DNA from: Lachnospiraceae bacterium
GTDB lineage: Bacteria; Bacillota; Clostridia; Lachnospirales; Lachnospiraceae
DNA length: 54,972 bases
Reading direction: 5' to 3'
Assembly (NCBI GenBank): GCA_030524705.1
Contig: JAUNGD010000020.1
Location: 1 to 54,972 of the forward strand
Position 1 is the stretch's first letter, and each line of letters opens with the position of its first letter. Under the pieces are notes generated by a model. That model made no database searches. It was given only the letters and a program-made list of their open reading frames with translations, and had not been told where the DNA came from. Shown piece after piece: positions 31,467 to 40,210 of the stretch. A program made the position numbers and the translations under genes.

Positions 31467-33479
31467 TTACACGCTGTACACATACAGCTCATGCAGCGCC
31501 CTGGTGGCGCTGATATAAAGAAACTGTCTGTAAAATGAATTTTCCCGGTCTCCTCCCAGGATAAATACCTGGTCGAATTCCAGCCCCTTTGCCTGGTAGA
31601 AGGTAGTCACTGTGACGCCCTTTTTGAAAACGGAGCTGTCCCGGTCGATGTAGGAGACGTGCTCCATCCGGCCCTCCAGATAAGCGAAGCATTCCCTGGC
31701 CTCCGCCTCCGTCATGGTCAGAACTGCCGCCGTCTCGTAGCCTTCTTCTCCCAGCCTTACGCGGCGGAGCATTTCTTCCAGGGCGTCGCCAGCCTTCGGA
31801 AACTGTCTTTCCTCCACTTCTTTCCCATGCCTTTGCAGATATTCGATCCCCGTGACCCCGGATACCCTCTGCGCATACTCTGCAATTTCCAGCGTGTTCC
31901 GGTAGCTCTTGTTCATCTCGATCCGGCGCACCTGGCGGCCGAATATCCTGTGAAGAAAGGTCTGCACATCCATCCCGGCGCCGTCCACGGTCTGCGCCCG
32001 GTCTCCCAGTATCGTCATGCTGCAGGAAAACATTCTTTCCAGAATAACATACTGCAAATACGTATAATCCTGCATCTCGTCAATAACAAGATGACGGATA
32101 TTTTTTCGGCTGCCGTTTCCCAGAAGACGCTGTTTCAGATACAGGATCGGGTAAACGTCCTCATACTCCAGCATGCGCTGCTCTCTGGGCACTGCCTGAA
32201 GCGTCGGCATATCATACGCCTCCAGGAGCCAGTTGTATATCTCGTATACGTCCGTGGTCACATACATACGCATAAACCGCTCCCGAAGCAGCTCCAGTTC
32301 GTCCTCCTTCAGCGATTTTCCCCGAAGCGTCTCGTACTCATCCACGAAATAATCCATGAGAGCCCCCACTCTGGAAAGAAGAGGAACCTCCATAAATTTG
32401 TAATAAAACAGCTTTGTAAGCTCCTCTGCCGTCTTCTCAAAGCCCTTGTATTCTATATCCCTGAAGTCGATGAGTCGGTCCTCCAATTCGATCAGAAAGC
32501 CCTCCACCGCCCGGACGTACTGCTCTGACTGCTTCCAGCCGCCGTATTCGGATTTTCCGCCCCGAATCTGGTGTTCAATATAATGATAGCGGTCCTCACA
32601 GTCCGCCGCCACGTCCTGAAGCTGCCGGTATGCGAACAGGTCAAAGCTCATCTCCCGAATATTTTCCTCCCCCAGCTCCGGGAGAACATGGGAAATATAA
32701 TCAGAGAAGACACTGTTCGGCGACAGAATCAGGATGTTGGAGGATTTCAGCCGTTCCCGGTCATGGTAGAGCAGATACGCAATCCGGTGCAGTGCAATAG
32801 AAGTCTTTCCGCTGCCTGCCGCCCCCTGGATCACCAGTATCTTGTCCTTCATATTGCGGATGATCGCATTCTGTTCCTTCTGAATCGTACGCACAATGTT
32901 TTTAAGCTGCGTGTCGCTGTTGGCGCTCAGCTCTTGCTTCAGAATATCGTCGTCAATCTTCGTATCGCTCTCAAACTCGTAGATCATCCTGCCGTCCCGG
33001 ATTTTGTACTGCCATTTGGAAAGGATTTCTCCCTCCATCCTGCCTCCCGGAGCTTCATAGGACGCCTCTCCCTTGTCATAATCGTAAAACAGGCCGCTAA
33101 CCGGGGCCCGCCAGTCATAGATCAGCGGCACCCGGCCTGATTTTTCCGAAAAGTTACCGATCCCGATGTAAAAGATCTCCGGCTCCTCTTCTCCCTCGTA
33201 CACAAAATCCACACTGCCGAAAAACGGAGCATCCAGCATTTTCTTCAGGCGGTGATTCATTTTCAGATTCTCTTTGTTGGCATTTACCTGTGTCAGAAGA
33301 GCCTGCTGGTTGTCAAAATCCTCGTAGCCGTACTGGTCCATCTCCGTATAATTTTCCCAGTAATAATCGTGCATACTCTCAATGTCCTTCTGGACTGCCT
33401 CTATCTTATCACCGATTTCCAGAATTCTTTTCTTCAGCAGGTCCGTCACAAATGTAAGATATTCTGTTCCTCTGCTCAT
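31467..33479 (-). CDS. helD: HelD-type RNA polymerase recycling ATPase
   Basis: UvrD/Rep-like superfamily 1 protein, 670 residues, close to the Bacillus HelD length (774) but shorter. Walker A IQGAAGSGKTSIALHRIAYL is near residue 215, the motif II region is IRHLVIDEMQDYTYLQYVIL near 465, and the C-terminal VTTFYQAKGLEFDQVFILG near 640. The N-terminal 70 residues contain a predicted coiled coil, as expected for HelD insertion into RNA polymerase. GGAGG lies six bases before the ATG at 33479. It follows the OGG1-like gene by 31 bases. Confidence 0.88.
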   Translation of the reverse strand: MSRGTEYLTFVTDLLKKRILEIGDKIEAVQKDIESMHDYYWENYTEMDQYGYEDFDNQQALLTQVNANKENLKMNHRLKKMLDAPFFGSVDFVYEGEEEPEIFYIGIGNFSEKSGRVPLIYDWRAPVSGLFYDYDKGEASYEAPGGRMEGEILSKWQYKIRDGRMIYEFESDTKIDDDILKQELSANSDTQLKNIVRTIQKEQNAIIRNMKDKILVIQGAAGSGKTSIALHRIAYLLYHDRERLKSSNILILSPNSVFSDYISHVLPELGEENIREMSFDLFAYRQLQDVAADCEDRYHYIEHQIRGGKSEYGGWKQSEQYVRAVEGFLIELEDRLIDFRDIEYKGFEKTAEELTKLFYYKFMEVPLLSRVGALMDYFVDEYETLRGKSLKEDELELLRERFMRMYVTTDVYEIYNWLLEAYDMPTLQAVPREQRMLEYEDVYPILYLKQRLLGNGSRKNIRHLVIDEMQDYTYLQYVILERMFSCSMTILGDRAQTVDGAGMDVQTFLHRIFGRQVRRIEMNKSYRNTLEIAEYAQRVSGVTGIEYLQRHGKEVEERQFPKAGDALEEMLRRVRLGEEGYETAAVLTMTEAEARECFAYLEGRMEHVSYIDRDSSVFKKGVTVTTFYQAKGLEFDQVFILGGDRENSFYRQFLYISATRALHELYVYSV

Positions 33480-33510
33480 TGTCATCCTCCATCTAACCTG
33501 TCAGTATGTT

Positions 33511-34392
33511 TTATTTTGCCCCAAACAGCTCATAATAAAATATGTATTGCTGCATCACTCCCTGAAGCCCTCTGTAGCGGCGGTTCGGGAATCCGCGTTT
33601 ATAATGCTTCTGCATCGCCTGATTGATGTGCGTATCCACCGGAAAGGCCTCCAGATGGTGCAGCGCAAAAAGGCAGATGCAGTCTGCCACCTTCTCTCCG
33701 ACGCCGAACAGGGTGAGCAGCTCCTCCTTCGCCCTTTTATAGGGCATCCGGCTGACCGCATCCAGATCAAACCCGCCGGAGACGACGCTCCTAGCCGCCC
33801 GGACCACGTACCTGCTGCGGTAGCCGAGGTTGCAGGCCTTCAGAGCATCGTCCTCCAGCCCCGCCAGCGCCTCCGGCGCCGGAAATGCGTGATAGACCTT
33901 TCCGTCCTCCGTCTCCATCCGCTCGCCGTAGCTCTCGCAAAGGTTCTCAATACACCTGCGGATCCGCACGATATTGTTCTGCTGGGAAATCAGGAATGAA
34001 ACGATCATCTCCCACAGATCCTGCCGCAGGATGCGGATACCCGACCCGAAGGACGCGGCATTCACCAGATAAGCATCTCTCGGATTGATCTTTTCTATAC
34101 ATGCTCCATAGTCACTGTCCAGATCAAAATAGCTGCGCCAGAACTCCGAAAATTCCGCTTCGGAGCAATAAAAAACACATTGTTCTCCCCGCTGTGCGAC
34201 CTTCAGATACCGGTCTCCCGCTATCACTGAATATACCGTTCCCGGCTCCTGCTCTGCTTTTTCCGCTTCCTTTTCCTCATTCTGCTCTTGACCCGAGCAT
34301 TGTTCAGAGCCGCAAATCTGCTCCATGCGGAAGCACTGGCCGGAGCGGCATATCTGTTCCAGACTGAAATTTGAGACCGTCATTTCCACCAT
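33511..34392 (-). CDS. OGG1-like 8-oxoguanine DNA glycosylase
   Basis: 293 residues. The helix-hairpin-helix motif LLTLFGVGEKVADCICLFAL carries the catalytic Lys (in GEKV) and FPVDTHINQ the catalytic Asp. It should excise 8-oxoguanine opposite cytosine. The N-terminal domain begins SNFSLEQICRSGQCFRM and is followed by an unusual insert with a repeat of that sequence (MEQICGSEQC) and a Glu/Lys-rich stretch, about 30 residues in all. AGGAGG lies eight bases before the ATG. Downstream gene is HelD, upstream gene the Nif11-like protein. Confidence 0.9.
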   Translation of the reverse strand: MVEMTVSNFSLEQICRSGQCFRMEQICGSEQCSGQEQNEEKEAEKAEQEPGTVYSVIAGDRYLKVAQRGEQCVFYCSEAEFSEFWRSYFDLDSDYGACIEKINPRDAYLVNAASFGSGIRILRQDLWEMIVSFLISQQNNIVRIRRCIENLCESYGERMETEDGKVYHAFPAPEALAGLEDDALKACNLGYRSRYVVRAARSVVSGGFDLDAVSRMPYKRAKEELLTLFGVGEKVADCICLFALHHLEAFPVDTHINQAMQKHYKRGFPNRRYRGLQGVMQQYIFYYELFGAK

Positions 34393-34431
34393 ATCATTTT
34401 CCTCCTGACTGTATTCCCTCCAGCACGTCCA

Positions 34432-34695
34432 TCAGCATCTCAAAAAATCGTCCTCTCCCTCCAGCATCGGAGAATTTTCCCCGCCGCCGTTCGTACTGCG
34501 CTTCATCTGTGCATGAAATTCCTCTCCGGCAGCAATCAGCTCCATCGGATATAGTTCATAGCCAAGCTCCCGGCAGACATTGCAGAAAGCCAGCAGCGGC
34601 TCCCCGTCCTGCCGTGTCTCCAAAAGTCTCCGCCTCATTTCAGTATCCGTAACAGCTCTTCTTTGTATTTCATCTAACAGCTCTGTCGTACTCAT
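34432..34695 (-). CDS. Nif11-like small protein, possible frameshift near the end
   Basis: 87 residues as read, in a single frame. The N-terminal helical part TTELLDEIQRRAVTDTEMRR then AFCNVCRELGYELYPMELIA recalls the Nif11-type leader domain. It ends KRSTNGGGENSPMLEGEDDF and then LRC. In the next frame, reached by a one-base shift in the T6 run at 34442-34447, the end would read FFEMLMDVLEGIQSGGK with its stop at 34394, just ahead of the OGG1-like start. That continues the acidic C-terminus typical of these proteins. No RiPP maturation enzymes are nearby. The start ATG at 34695 follows GGGG with seven bases spacing. Confidence 0.62.
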   Translation of the reverse strand: MSTTELLDEIQRRAVTDTEMRRRLLETRQDGEPLLAFCNVCRELGYELYPMELIAAGEEFHAQMKRSTNGGGENSPMLEGEDDFLRC

Positions 34696-34755
34696 ATACA
34701 ATCCCCGCCCGTCTTCTTCTGATTTTGTTCTTTCCTGCTATCATCTGGTTTTATT

Positions 34756-36306
34756 TTATTCTTTTATCAGTCCGTGCCGTGTCAGTCGGTATACTTGGCC
34801 GCAGACCTCTTCGATATACTTTCTGTCATGGGAAATACTTATGATCGCTCCGCCGTAATCTCTCAAAGCTTTCCGTATCACCGGACCGGACAGAGGCGAA
34901 AAATTTCTGGTGGGCTCATCGAGAATCAAAACCTCCGCCCCTGACATGTTCATTTTCAGAAGCAGTATCTTGGCCTTCTGTCCACCGGACAATTCTGCCG
35001 CCGGATGCTCCATCTCCTGCGCCGTATATTTCATAGAACCGAGATACGTGCGGATTCTCGCAATCTCTTCCCTGTCTCCTGTCTGCACCAGATACTCCAC
35101 CGGCGTTTTGTCCATATCCAACAGCTCCTCATAATCCTGAGGCATATAGCATGCGCGAATGTCGGTGCGGCTCAGCAGCTCCTCCGCGATCTTTTTCAGC
35201 AAAGTCGTCTTTCCAGCACCGTTTCGTCCTACGATGCAGATTTTTTCTCCGCCTTTTACGAAAAGACTGATGTTCTCCGCCAGTACCTGATCGGAAATTT
35301 CTGGTGCGGAATCGCGCACAGTAAGACGTTCCAGACGAAAATCCAAAACTGTTTTTCCGGCAGGCAGAGAAACATCCTGCCCGAGTTTTAGAAAAATAGC
35401 TTCCTCTGATTCCGGCATTCCAGTCATCCCGGCGGCCTCCCGCTGAAATCGGCGCTCCATGGATTTCACCGCCTTCATTTTTTTCTTCAAGAGCTGCCCC
35501 GCATGCGGATCCTGCCTCGATACGGCATTCTGGGCATTTTCTACCTTTTGCTGAAGCCTTTGATATTTTTCCTGACGCCGCTTTTCCTGCCGTCTCTCAT
35601 TCTGTGCTTCCCGGCGCTGGCTCTCAAGCTGTGCGCTCCGCTGCCGCAAATATGCACGGTACGACGTATGTGCCACCGTATACCGGCTGACGGTCTTTCT
35701 TCGAAGCTGTTCGATATGAATAATCACGTTCGCAGTTTTCTCGATCAGTGTTTCATCGTGGGAGACATACAGTACAGGCTGATGAGCCTTCAAGAGCATG
35801 CTCTCCAGCCATTCCAGCGTTTCAATATCAATGTCGTTTGACGGCTCATCCAAAAGCAGTACCGTGGGCCGGGCCATCCATATTCTAGCTAACTGAGCTT
35901 TTATCTTTTCTCCGCCGGACAGCGTATGCATCCGCTGTTCCCAAAAGAAAAAATCCGGTGTCACCCGAAGATTTCCGGCAAGCGCACCAAGCTGCCCCGG
36001 AGTTTGATCCCAAAACAACGGTTCTTCACAAAAGAACTCGTAGACACTTTTTTCCTTGTCACTTTGCGAAAGCTCCTGGGGCAGATAGCCGAGACGCTCC
36101 CCGGTGCAGATCCGCTCTCCGGTCACCTCTGCATACGCTTCCACCGTCTCCGGATCCGCAAGCCATTTCAGCAGCGTGGATTTTCCGTTTCCCTCTTCTC
36201 CTATGATAACCGCCCGGTCTCCCGGATTTAATACAAACGAAAAATTTTCAAGTATCGTGTGCAGATCCTTTTTATGCACAATGTTCAGATTTCTAATCTG
36301 CAGCAT
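34756..36306 (-). CDS. ABC-F family ATPase (possible ribosome protection protein)
   Basis: 516 residues from the ATG at 36306 (GGGGG site), two ABC domains and no membrane helices. First Walker A IGEEGNGKSTLLK, signature TLSGGEKIKAQ, Walker B LLLDEPSNDID; a charged linker rich in Arg and Gln follows (about 240-300). Second Walker A VGRNGAGKTTLLK, signature LSGGQKAKILL and Walker B LILDEPTRNFSPLS, which differs from the usual DEPTNHLD. ABC-F proteins act on the ribosome, and many of those with attenuator leaders give antibiotic protection; the 400-base leader here has such features. Specific drug unknown. Confidence 0.85.
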   Translation of the reverse strand: MLQIRNLNIVHKKDLHTILENFSFVLNPGDRAVIIGEEGNGKSTLLKWLADPETVEAYAEVTGERICTGERLGYLPQELSQSDKEKSVYEFFCEEPLFWDQTPGQLGALAGNLRVTPDFFFWEQRMHTLSGGEKIKAQLARIWMARPTVLLLDEPSNDIDIETLEWLESMLLKAHQPVLYVSHDETLIEKTANVIIHIEQLRRKTVSRYTVAHTSYRAYLRQRSAQLESQRREAQNERRQEKRRQEKYQRLQQKVENAQNAVSRQDPHAGQLLKKKMKAVKSMERRFQREAAGMTGMPESEEAIFLKLGQDVSLPAGKTVLDFRLERLTVRDSAPEISDQVLAENISLFVKGGEKICIVGRNGAGKTTLLKKIAEELLSRTDIRACYMPQDYEELLDMDKTPVEYLVQTGDREEIARIRTYLGSMKYTAQEMEHPAAELSGGQKAKILLLKMNMSGAEVLILDEPTRNFSPLSGPVIRKALRDYGGAIISISHDRKYIEEVCGQVYRLTRHGLIKE

Positions 36307-36427
36307 ATAAATTCCCCCTGTCCCTCTGCCGCAGGCGGGCCGCAAAATTGCGTATCCTGACCCGAGCTTCCCTTTGCCAGAGAAAACCGTGGGCTTCACT
36401 GCACGAAGGACTTTCCTTATATAGTAC

Positions 36428-36461
36428 AAAAAAATCTGTTTTCACAGCCGAAAACAGATTT
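36428..36461 (-). terminator. Attenuator-type terminator before the ABC-F gene
   Basis: AAATCTGTTTTC (36432-36443) and GAAAACAGATTT (36450-36461) form a 12-bp stem; on the minus strand a run of seven T follows. It lies 126 bases ahead of the ABC-F start. ATCTGT at 36584-36589 (ACAGAT on the mRNA) could pair with the 5' arm on the mRNA as a competing antiterminator. Confidence 0.75.
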
Positions 36462-36625
36462 ATGCACAAAAAGAAACCTATTGAACAATCAAAGGCTCCG
36501 AAATGTCCACTCATCTGCTGCAGCGGTCATACCGCCGTCTTATCTGGCATACGCAAACAAACCTGTCGGCAGGCTTAAAAAATATCTGTCTGTTACGTAC
36601 CAAATAAGATTATCTGAACATTTCC

Positions 36626-36649
36626 TCACCTGTACATGTCCCTGAACAT
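36626..36649 (-). CDS. Possible seven-residue leader peptide
   Basis: ATG TTC AGG GAC ATG TAC AGG TGA would encode MFRDMYR. An AAAGG lies three bases before the ATG, which is closer than ideal. It lies upstream of the terminator in the ABC-F leader, where short leader peptides usually sense ribosome stalling. Evidence is only position and the short frame. Confidence 0.3.
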   Translation of the reverse strand: MFRDMYR

Positions 36650-36718
36650 GTGCCTTTCTTTTATAAAATATTTTTCTGTAAATGCCGGGTCAAATACCGC
36701 CGGCATTTAACTGTGCAG

Positions 36719-36747
36719 AGTATACCATACTCCATGGGAAAAAGCAA
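36719..36747 (-). promoter_or_regulatory. Promoter of the ABC-F leader
   Basis: TTGCTT (36742-36747) and TATACT (36719-36724), 17 bp apart, on the minus strand, about 410 bases ahead of the ABC-F ATG. Confidence 0.6.
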
Positions 36748-36815
36748 TTATTTTTGTCGCAGACCGCTGCCACCCTATTGCCAAACGTGAAAATCAGTCT
36801 CTGCAGCCTGCTGCC

Positions 36816-37442
36816 TCATTTTAGGGACAAAGTCTTTCGCTTTTTGCGGATATTTTTTCGTTTCGAGGCCCTGTATTCCCGGATCACCTGCCCGATCTCA
36901 GTGTAATCCCGCTCAAATAGTACCTCGCTGACCTGCCAGGCCAGTTCTTCCTTTGAAACCCTCTGAAGCAGCTTATCTATCACGAAGTCCTTGCTTTTCT
37001 CCCGGTATTTCGGCAGGCTGTTCCATTCCTGAAGCTGTGCCAGCTCAGGCCGCCACAGAATACTCAGCTTCCGCCTCCAGTCGGTTTTAGGATTTCGTCC
37101 GGGCTGTCTGAGCATGTAAAAATCTGTCTGCCCTTCGGCCTCCTCCACAGTGATAATCCCCCACCAGTCCGGCACATGCTCTCCGATGTGCAGTCCATGA
37201 GTGGAGCCTGCCACAACATAATTATAATCAAAAAAGCGGTCGTAATCCTTCACCTGCCGTTCCAGCCGGGCATACGTATCCGCATCGCTTTTTATCTCTA
37301 TTCCCACCAGAGCCTCCGGCAGCACCATCATGATGTCTGCCCTGGACCGGCCCATCTGCTTTTCCTCTATAATCCTTGATTTTTCATACCTCTCTTCCAG
37401 AAAATCGAAAAGAGGCTCCCGTATGTCTCTGTCGTATAACAT
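36816..37442 (-). CDS. sce7726 family protein (PDDEXK-like)
   Basis: 208 residues. The N-terminus YDRDIREPLFDFLEE and the stretch SRADIMMVLPEALVGIEIKS fit the sce7726 family; RAD and EIK give the Asp and Glu-X-Lys of a PDDEXK nuclease-like core. A basic C-terminal tail (SKRKNIRKKRK) could bind nucleic acid. Role unknown; no other phage or restriction gene is next to it. It begins 21 bases after the stop of the GyrI-like gene on the same strand. Confidence 0.75.
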   Translation of the reverse strand: MLYDRDIREPLFDFLEERYEKSRIIEEKQMGRSRADIMMVLPEALVGIEIKSDADTYARLERQVKDYDRFFDYNYVVAGSTHGLHIGEHVPDWWGIITVEEAEGQTDFYMLRQPGRNPKTDWRRKLSILWRPELAQLQEWNSLPKYREKSKDFVIDKLLQRVSKEELAWQVSEVLFERDYTEIGQVIREYRASKRKNIRKKRKTLSLK

Positions 37443-37463
37443 GCAACAACCTGCCGTATTTTT

Positions 37464-38105
37464 TCACTCAGGATGCCTTTTCCGAATCGGGTGCCGCAGC
37501 ACGGTTCGAAGCCGCTCCGGCGCCGTCCGCCCCGGGTCGCCCAGGTAAATCTCATGGTGGCGGCGTTCTCCCGTAAAATCCGGCTCATAGCCCTGAGCCT
37601 CGGCAAACTCATCCATCCTCAAAATCGTCGCCGTCTCCTCATCATAAGGCCCCACATGCATGCACTGCACGCACAGCCCTTCCTCATAGGTCAGAAATTC
37701 CACTCTGGAATAGTCTGTTTTCTTTTTGGTCTCTGCCTCCGAAACAGCCCAGTAAAACTCTTCCCTCGTGACAAAATCCGGCAGACGGATCATGGCGATC
37801 CACTGAAACTCTTCCTTGCGGCTGTCCTTGATCCCTTCCATGCCCTCCAGCCACCAAAGGCCCTCCAGCGGCGGCACGACGTAAGAAAAGTATCCCTCTA
37901 TCCTGTGATTTCCTTTATAACTCATTTTTATCGTAAATGCAATCCCATACAGCAGCCCTACGGCCTGTTTATATTCGCCGCCCGTTTCATTCGGGGCGCC
38001 TTTCCCCCGCACCGCGATATAATTCATGGCCGGAATTTCTATAATTCCCGGTTGTTTCGTCGGCAGATAAAGCTCCTTGTACTCCTTCTTATAATCAAAC
38101 GCCAT
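37464..38105 (-). CDS. GyrI-like small-molecule binding domain protein
   Basis: 213 residues from the ATG at 38105. It follows the GyrI-like/effector-binding pattern: IIEIPAMNYIAVRGKGAPNE near residue 20, FSYVVPPLEGLWWLEG in the middle and CVQCMHVGPYDEETATILRM near 150. Such domains bind hydrophobic drugs or act as regulators' sensor halves; here no DNA-binding domain is attached. It lies 40 bases downstream of the WYL-domain regulator and is probably cotranscribed. Confidence 0.82.
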   Translation of the reverse strand: MAFDYKKEYKELYLPTKQPGIIEIPAMNYIAVRGKGAPNETGGEYKQAVGLLYGIAFTIKMSYKGNHRIEGYFSYVVPPLEGLWWLEGMEGIKDSRKEEFQWIAMIRLPDFVTREEFYWAVSEAETKKKTDYSRVEFLTYEEGLCVQCMHVGPYDEETATILRMDEFAEAQGYEPDFTGERRHHEIYLGDPGRTAPERLRTVLRHPIRKRHPE

Positions 38106-38145
38106 CTCCGTTTTCCCCTTCCTCAAATAACCGTTTGCTTTTCCA

Positions 38146-39063
38146 TCAAATCCCCTGCGGGTGATACTTTTCCTGAAGCTCTCTTCCAATCTGTGCCAGC
38201 TCCTCCCGCAGCTCCACCGGCTCCAAAAGCTCTGCCCTGCTGCCGAAGGTCAGAATCCACCCAAAGAGATGGCCGCGGTCCGCGAACCCGGCCTGAAACA
38301 GCAGGCTGCCCTCCGGCTCTTCCTGAAAGCTGTCCGCTCCGAATTCCTCAATGAGCCGCCACTTGTATTCTGCGCTGAAGCGCGCTTTTACCTGAAGCGT
38401 TGCCGGAAAAATCCGTTCCGGTGAAAGCTCCGGCATCGGAACCGGCCTCTCCTCAAACCTTTCTCCCGTCCGCTGCGGCCAGGCCATCCGGTTAAGCTTA
38501 AACATGCGAAAGTCCTCCCGGCAGGCACACCATCCCCAGACGTACCAGGTGGACCAGTGAAACACGAGATAATACGGTTCTATCCGCCTTCTGGTCTCTC
38601 CCCCCGGAGCATAATAATCAAAGGCTACCAGCTCCCTCTGCTCAATCGCAGCCCGGAACAATTCAATTTTGGGCGCCAGCGCATTTTTATCCCAGGAGGA
38701 AAGGTCAATCAGCATGGTTTCATCCCCTGTCACCAGTTTCGAAGACCCCGCCGAAAGCTTTTCCATCAGCTGGCCGTACCGGTTGGTCCCGCTGACCGAA
38801 TCGAGGCTCCGCAGCCCGGCCAGAATCGCCTGCATATCCGAAGAGGTCAGCAGAGTACGGTGAATGGAATAGCCCTCCATGATGGAGATTCCGCCGTTTG
38901 CTCCCTGTGATGTAACAATCGGGATCCCGGCCCTGCACAAATCCTCTATGTCGCGGTGGATCGTCCGTCTCGACACCTCAAAACGTTCCGCCAGCCAGGG
39001 AGCCGTCACCTTTTTCTTCTGCAATAATATAGATAAAATCCCGATCAAACGGTCAATTTTCAT
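38146..39063 (-). CDS. YafY-type HTH/WYL domain transcriptional regulator
   Basis: 305 residues. The N-terminal DeoR-type helix-turn-helix is KVTAPWLAERFEVSRRTIHR. The middle WYL domain (LVAFDYYAPGGETRRRIEPY, VFHWSTWYVWGWCACREDFR) binds a ligand, often a nucleic acid fragment or metabolite. Precedes the GyrI-like gene, which suggests that the pair forms a small sensing unit. Confidence 0.92.
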   Translation of the reverse strand: MKIDRLIGILSILLQKKKVTAPWLAERFEVSRRTIHRDIEDLCRAGIPIVTSQGANGGISIMEGYSIHRTLLTSSDMQAILAGLRSLDSVSGTNRYGQLMEKLSAGSSKLVTGDETMLIDLSSWDKNALAPKIELFRAAIEQRELVAFDYYAPGGETRRRIEPYYLVFHWSTWYVWGWCACREDFRMFKLNRMAWPQRTGERFEERPVPMPELSPERIFPATLQVKARFSAEYKWRLIEEFGADSFQEEPEGSLLFQAGFADRGHLFGWILTFGSRAELLEPVELREELAQIGRELQEKYHPQGI

Positions 39064-39151
39064 GCTGTTCTCCTTTTATCATAGCGCAAGCTGTTCAGAT
39101 CCGTTTTTCCCGGAATCATACTGGTTGGCCGACGCTCCTTTTCCAAAATTT

Positions 39152-40021
39152 CTAAAACAGCGTAAGCTGCTCATAGCTCCCTTTTTCCTCAAATTCACGG
39201 AGATACCGAAATACAAGTTCTGCGTTGCTCTCCAGCTTGTGCTCCCGGCATCTCCTGTGAAGCAGCTCCATCAGCTCCGCATTATGGTCGCTGGTCGCCT
39301 CATATGCATACCGGTATTTTCTGTGATACTTTCCCTTCATTCCGGGAAAATGACGGTCCAGAGCCTGATAGAAATATTCCCGGTCCCCCTCCCGCAGGGT
39401 TACGCCCATTCCAAAGCAGATGATCCCATATACCCCGGCACGGATACAGTAATCCAGAATCCCCTCCAGATTTTCTCTCGTATCATTGATAAACGGAAGG
39501 ATCGGCGACAGCCAGACCACCGTGGGGATTCCGTTTTCGTGCAGGATCTGCAGGGCCTCGAAACGCCGTCTCGTTGTACAGACATTCGGCTCCAGTATTT
39601 TACACAGCTTTTCGTCGTACGTCGTCAGCGTCATCTGCACCACACACTTTGTCTTCTCATTGATGCGCTTGAGCAGCTCAAGATCCTGCAACACACGGTC
39701 CGATTTCGTCTGTATCGCAGCTCCAAAGCCGTACCGCTCAATGATTTCCAGACATTTTCTGGTCATCCGAAGCTCCTCCTCACAGTGCATGTACGGGTCG
39801 CACATAGCTCCCGTCCCTATCATGCATTTCCTTCGCTTGGAGCGCAGCGCCCTCTCCAGCAGCTCCGGTGCATTTACCTTGACCTCGATGTCCTCAAACC
39901 TGTGTGTAAACTGATAGCATTTGCTCCGGCTGTCACAATAAATGCAGCCGTGGGTGCATCCGCGGTAAATATTCATGCCGCCGCCCGCGGATAAAATGCC
40001 CTTCGCCTCTACAAAATGCAT
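39152..40021 (-). CDS. SPL-family radical SAM protein
   Basis: 289 residues. The iron-sulfur motif is CTHGCIYC near residue 22, and the pattern of the following barrel (KCMIGTGAMCDPYMHCEEEL, VQMTLTTYDEKLCKILEPNV) matches the spore-photoproduct-lyase-like family SPL_Rv2578c. Real spore photoproduct lyase is larger and has a further cysteine near the end, which is not clearly seen here, so the function is likely different. Downstream of a 39-bp tandem repeat. Confidence 0.85.
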   Translation of the reverse strand: MHFVEAKGILSAGGGMNIYRGCTHGCIYCDSRSKCYQFTHRFEDIEVKVNAPELLERALRSKRRKCMIGTGAMCDPYMHCEEELRMTRKCLEIIERYGFGAAIQTKSDRVLQDLELLKRINEKTKCVVQMTLTTYDEKLCKILEPNVCTTRRRFEALQILHENGIPTVVWLSPILPFINDTRENLEGILDYCIRAGVYGIICFGMGVTLREGDREYFYQALDRHFPGMKGKYHRKYRYAYEATSDHNAELMELLHRRCREHKLESNAELVFRYLREFEEKGSYEQLTLF

Positions 40022-40060
40022 ATTTCTTTATGACCTCCCGTAAAGCCTTTCTGACCTCTG

Positions 40061-40156
40061 TAATACTTTGTTATTCCCATAACACCCTGCTGTCTCTTAT
40101 AATACTCTGGCATTCCCATAACACCTTGCTGTCTCCCATAATACTCTGGCATCCCC
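40061..40156. repeat. 39-bp tandem repeat, about 2.5 copies
   Basis: Units start at 40061, 40100 and 40139 with the core ATAATACTCTGGCATTCCCA. It fills the gap between the SPL-type and GNAT genes. There are no spacers, so it is not a CRISPR array. Confidence 0.75.
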
Positions 40157-40210
40157 TTATCTTTATTGTCTGTCCGCAGCGTCTGCTCAGATTCTTTTCA
40201 TCCTGAAAAA

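Noticed and set aside
34432-34695. RiPP biosynthetic cluster around the Nif11-like gene
   Set aside because: Neighbours are a DNA glycosylase, HelD and an ABC-F protein; no modifying enzyme or dedicated exporter is adjacent.
36293-36514. 73-codon open frame across the ABC-F leader hairpin
   Set aside because: No good ribosome binding site, overlaps the ABC-F start and the terminator. Translation through it could affect attenuation, but it is not counted as a gene.
40061-40156. Possible CRISPR array
   Set aside because: Copies are directly adjacent without spacers and no cas genes are present; it is a plain tandem repeat.
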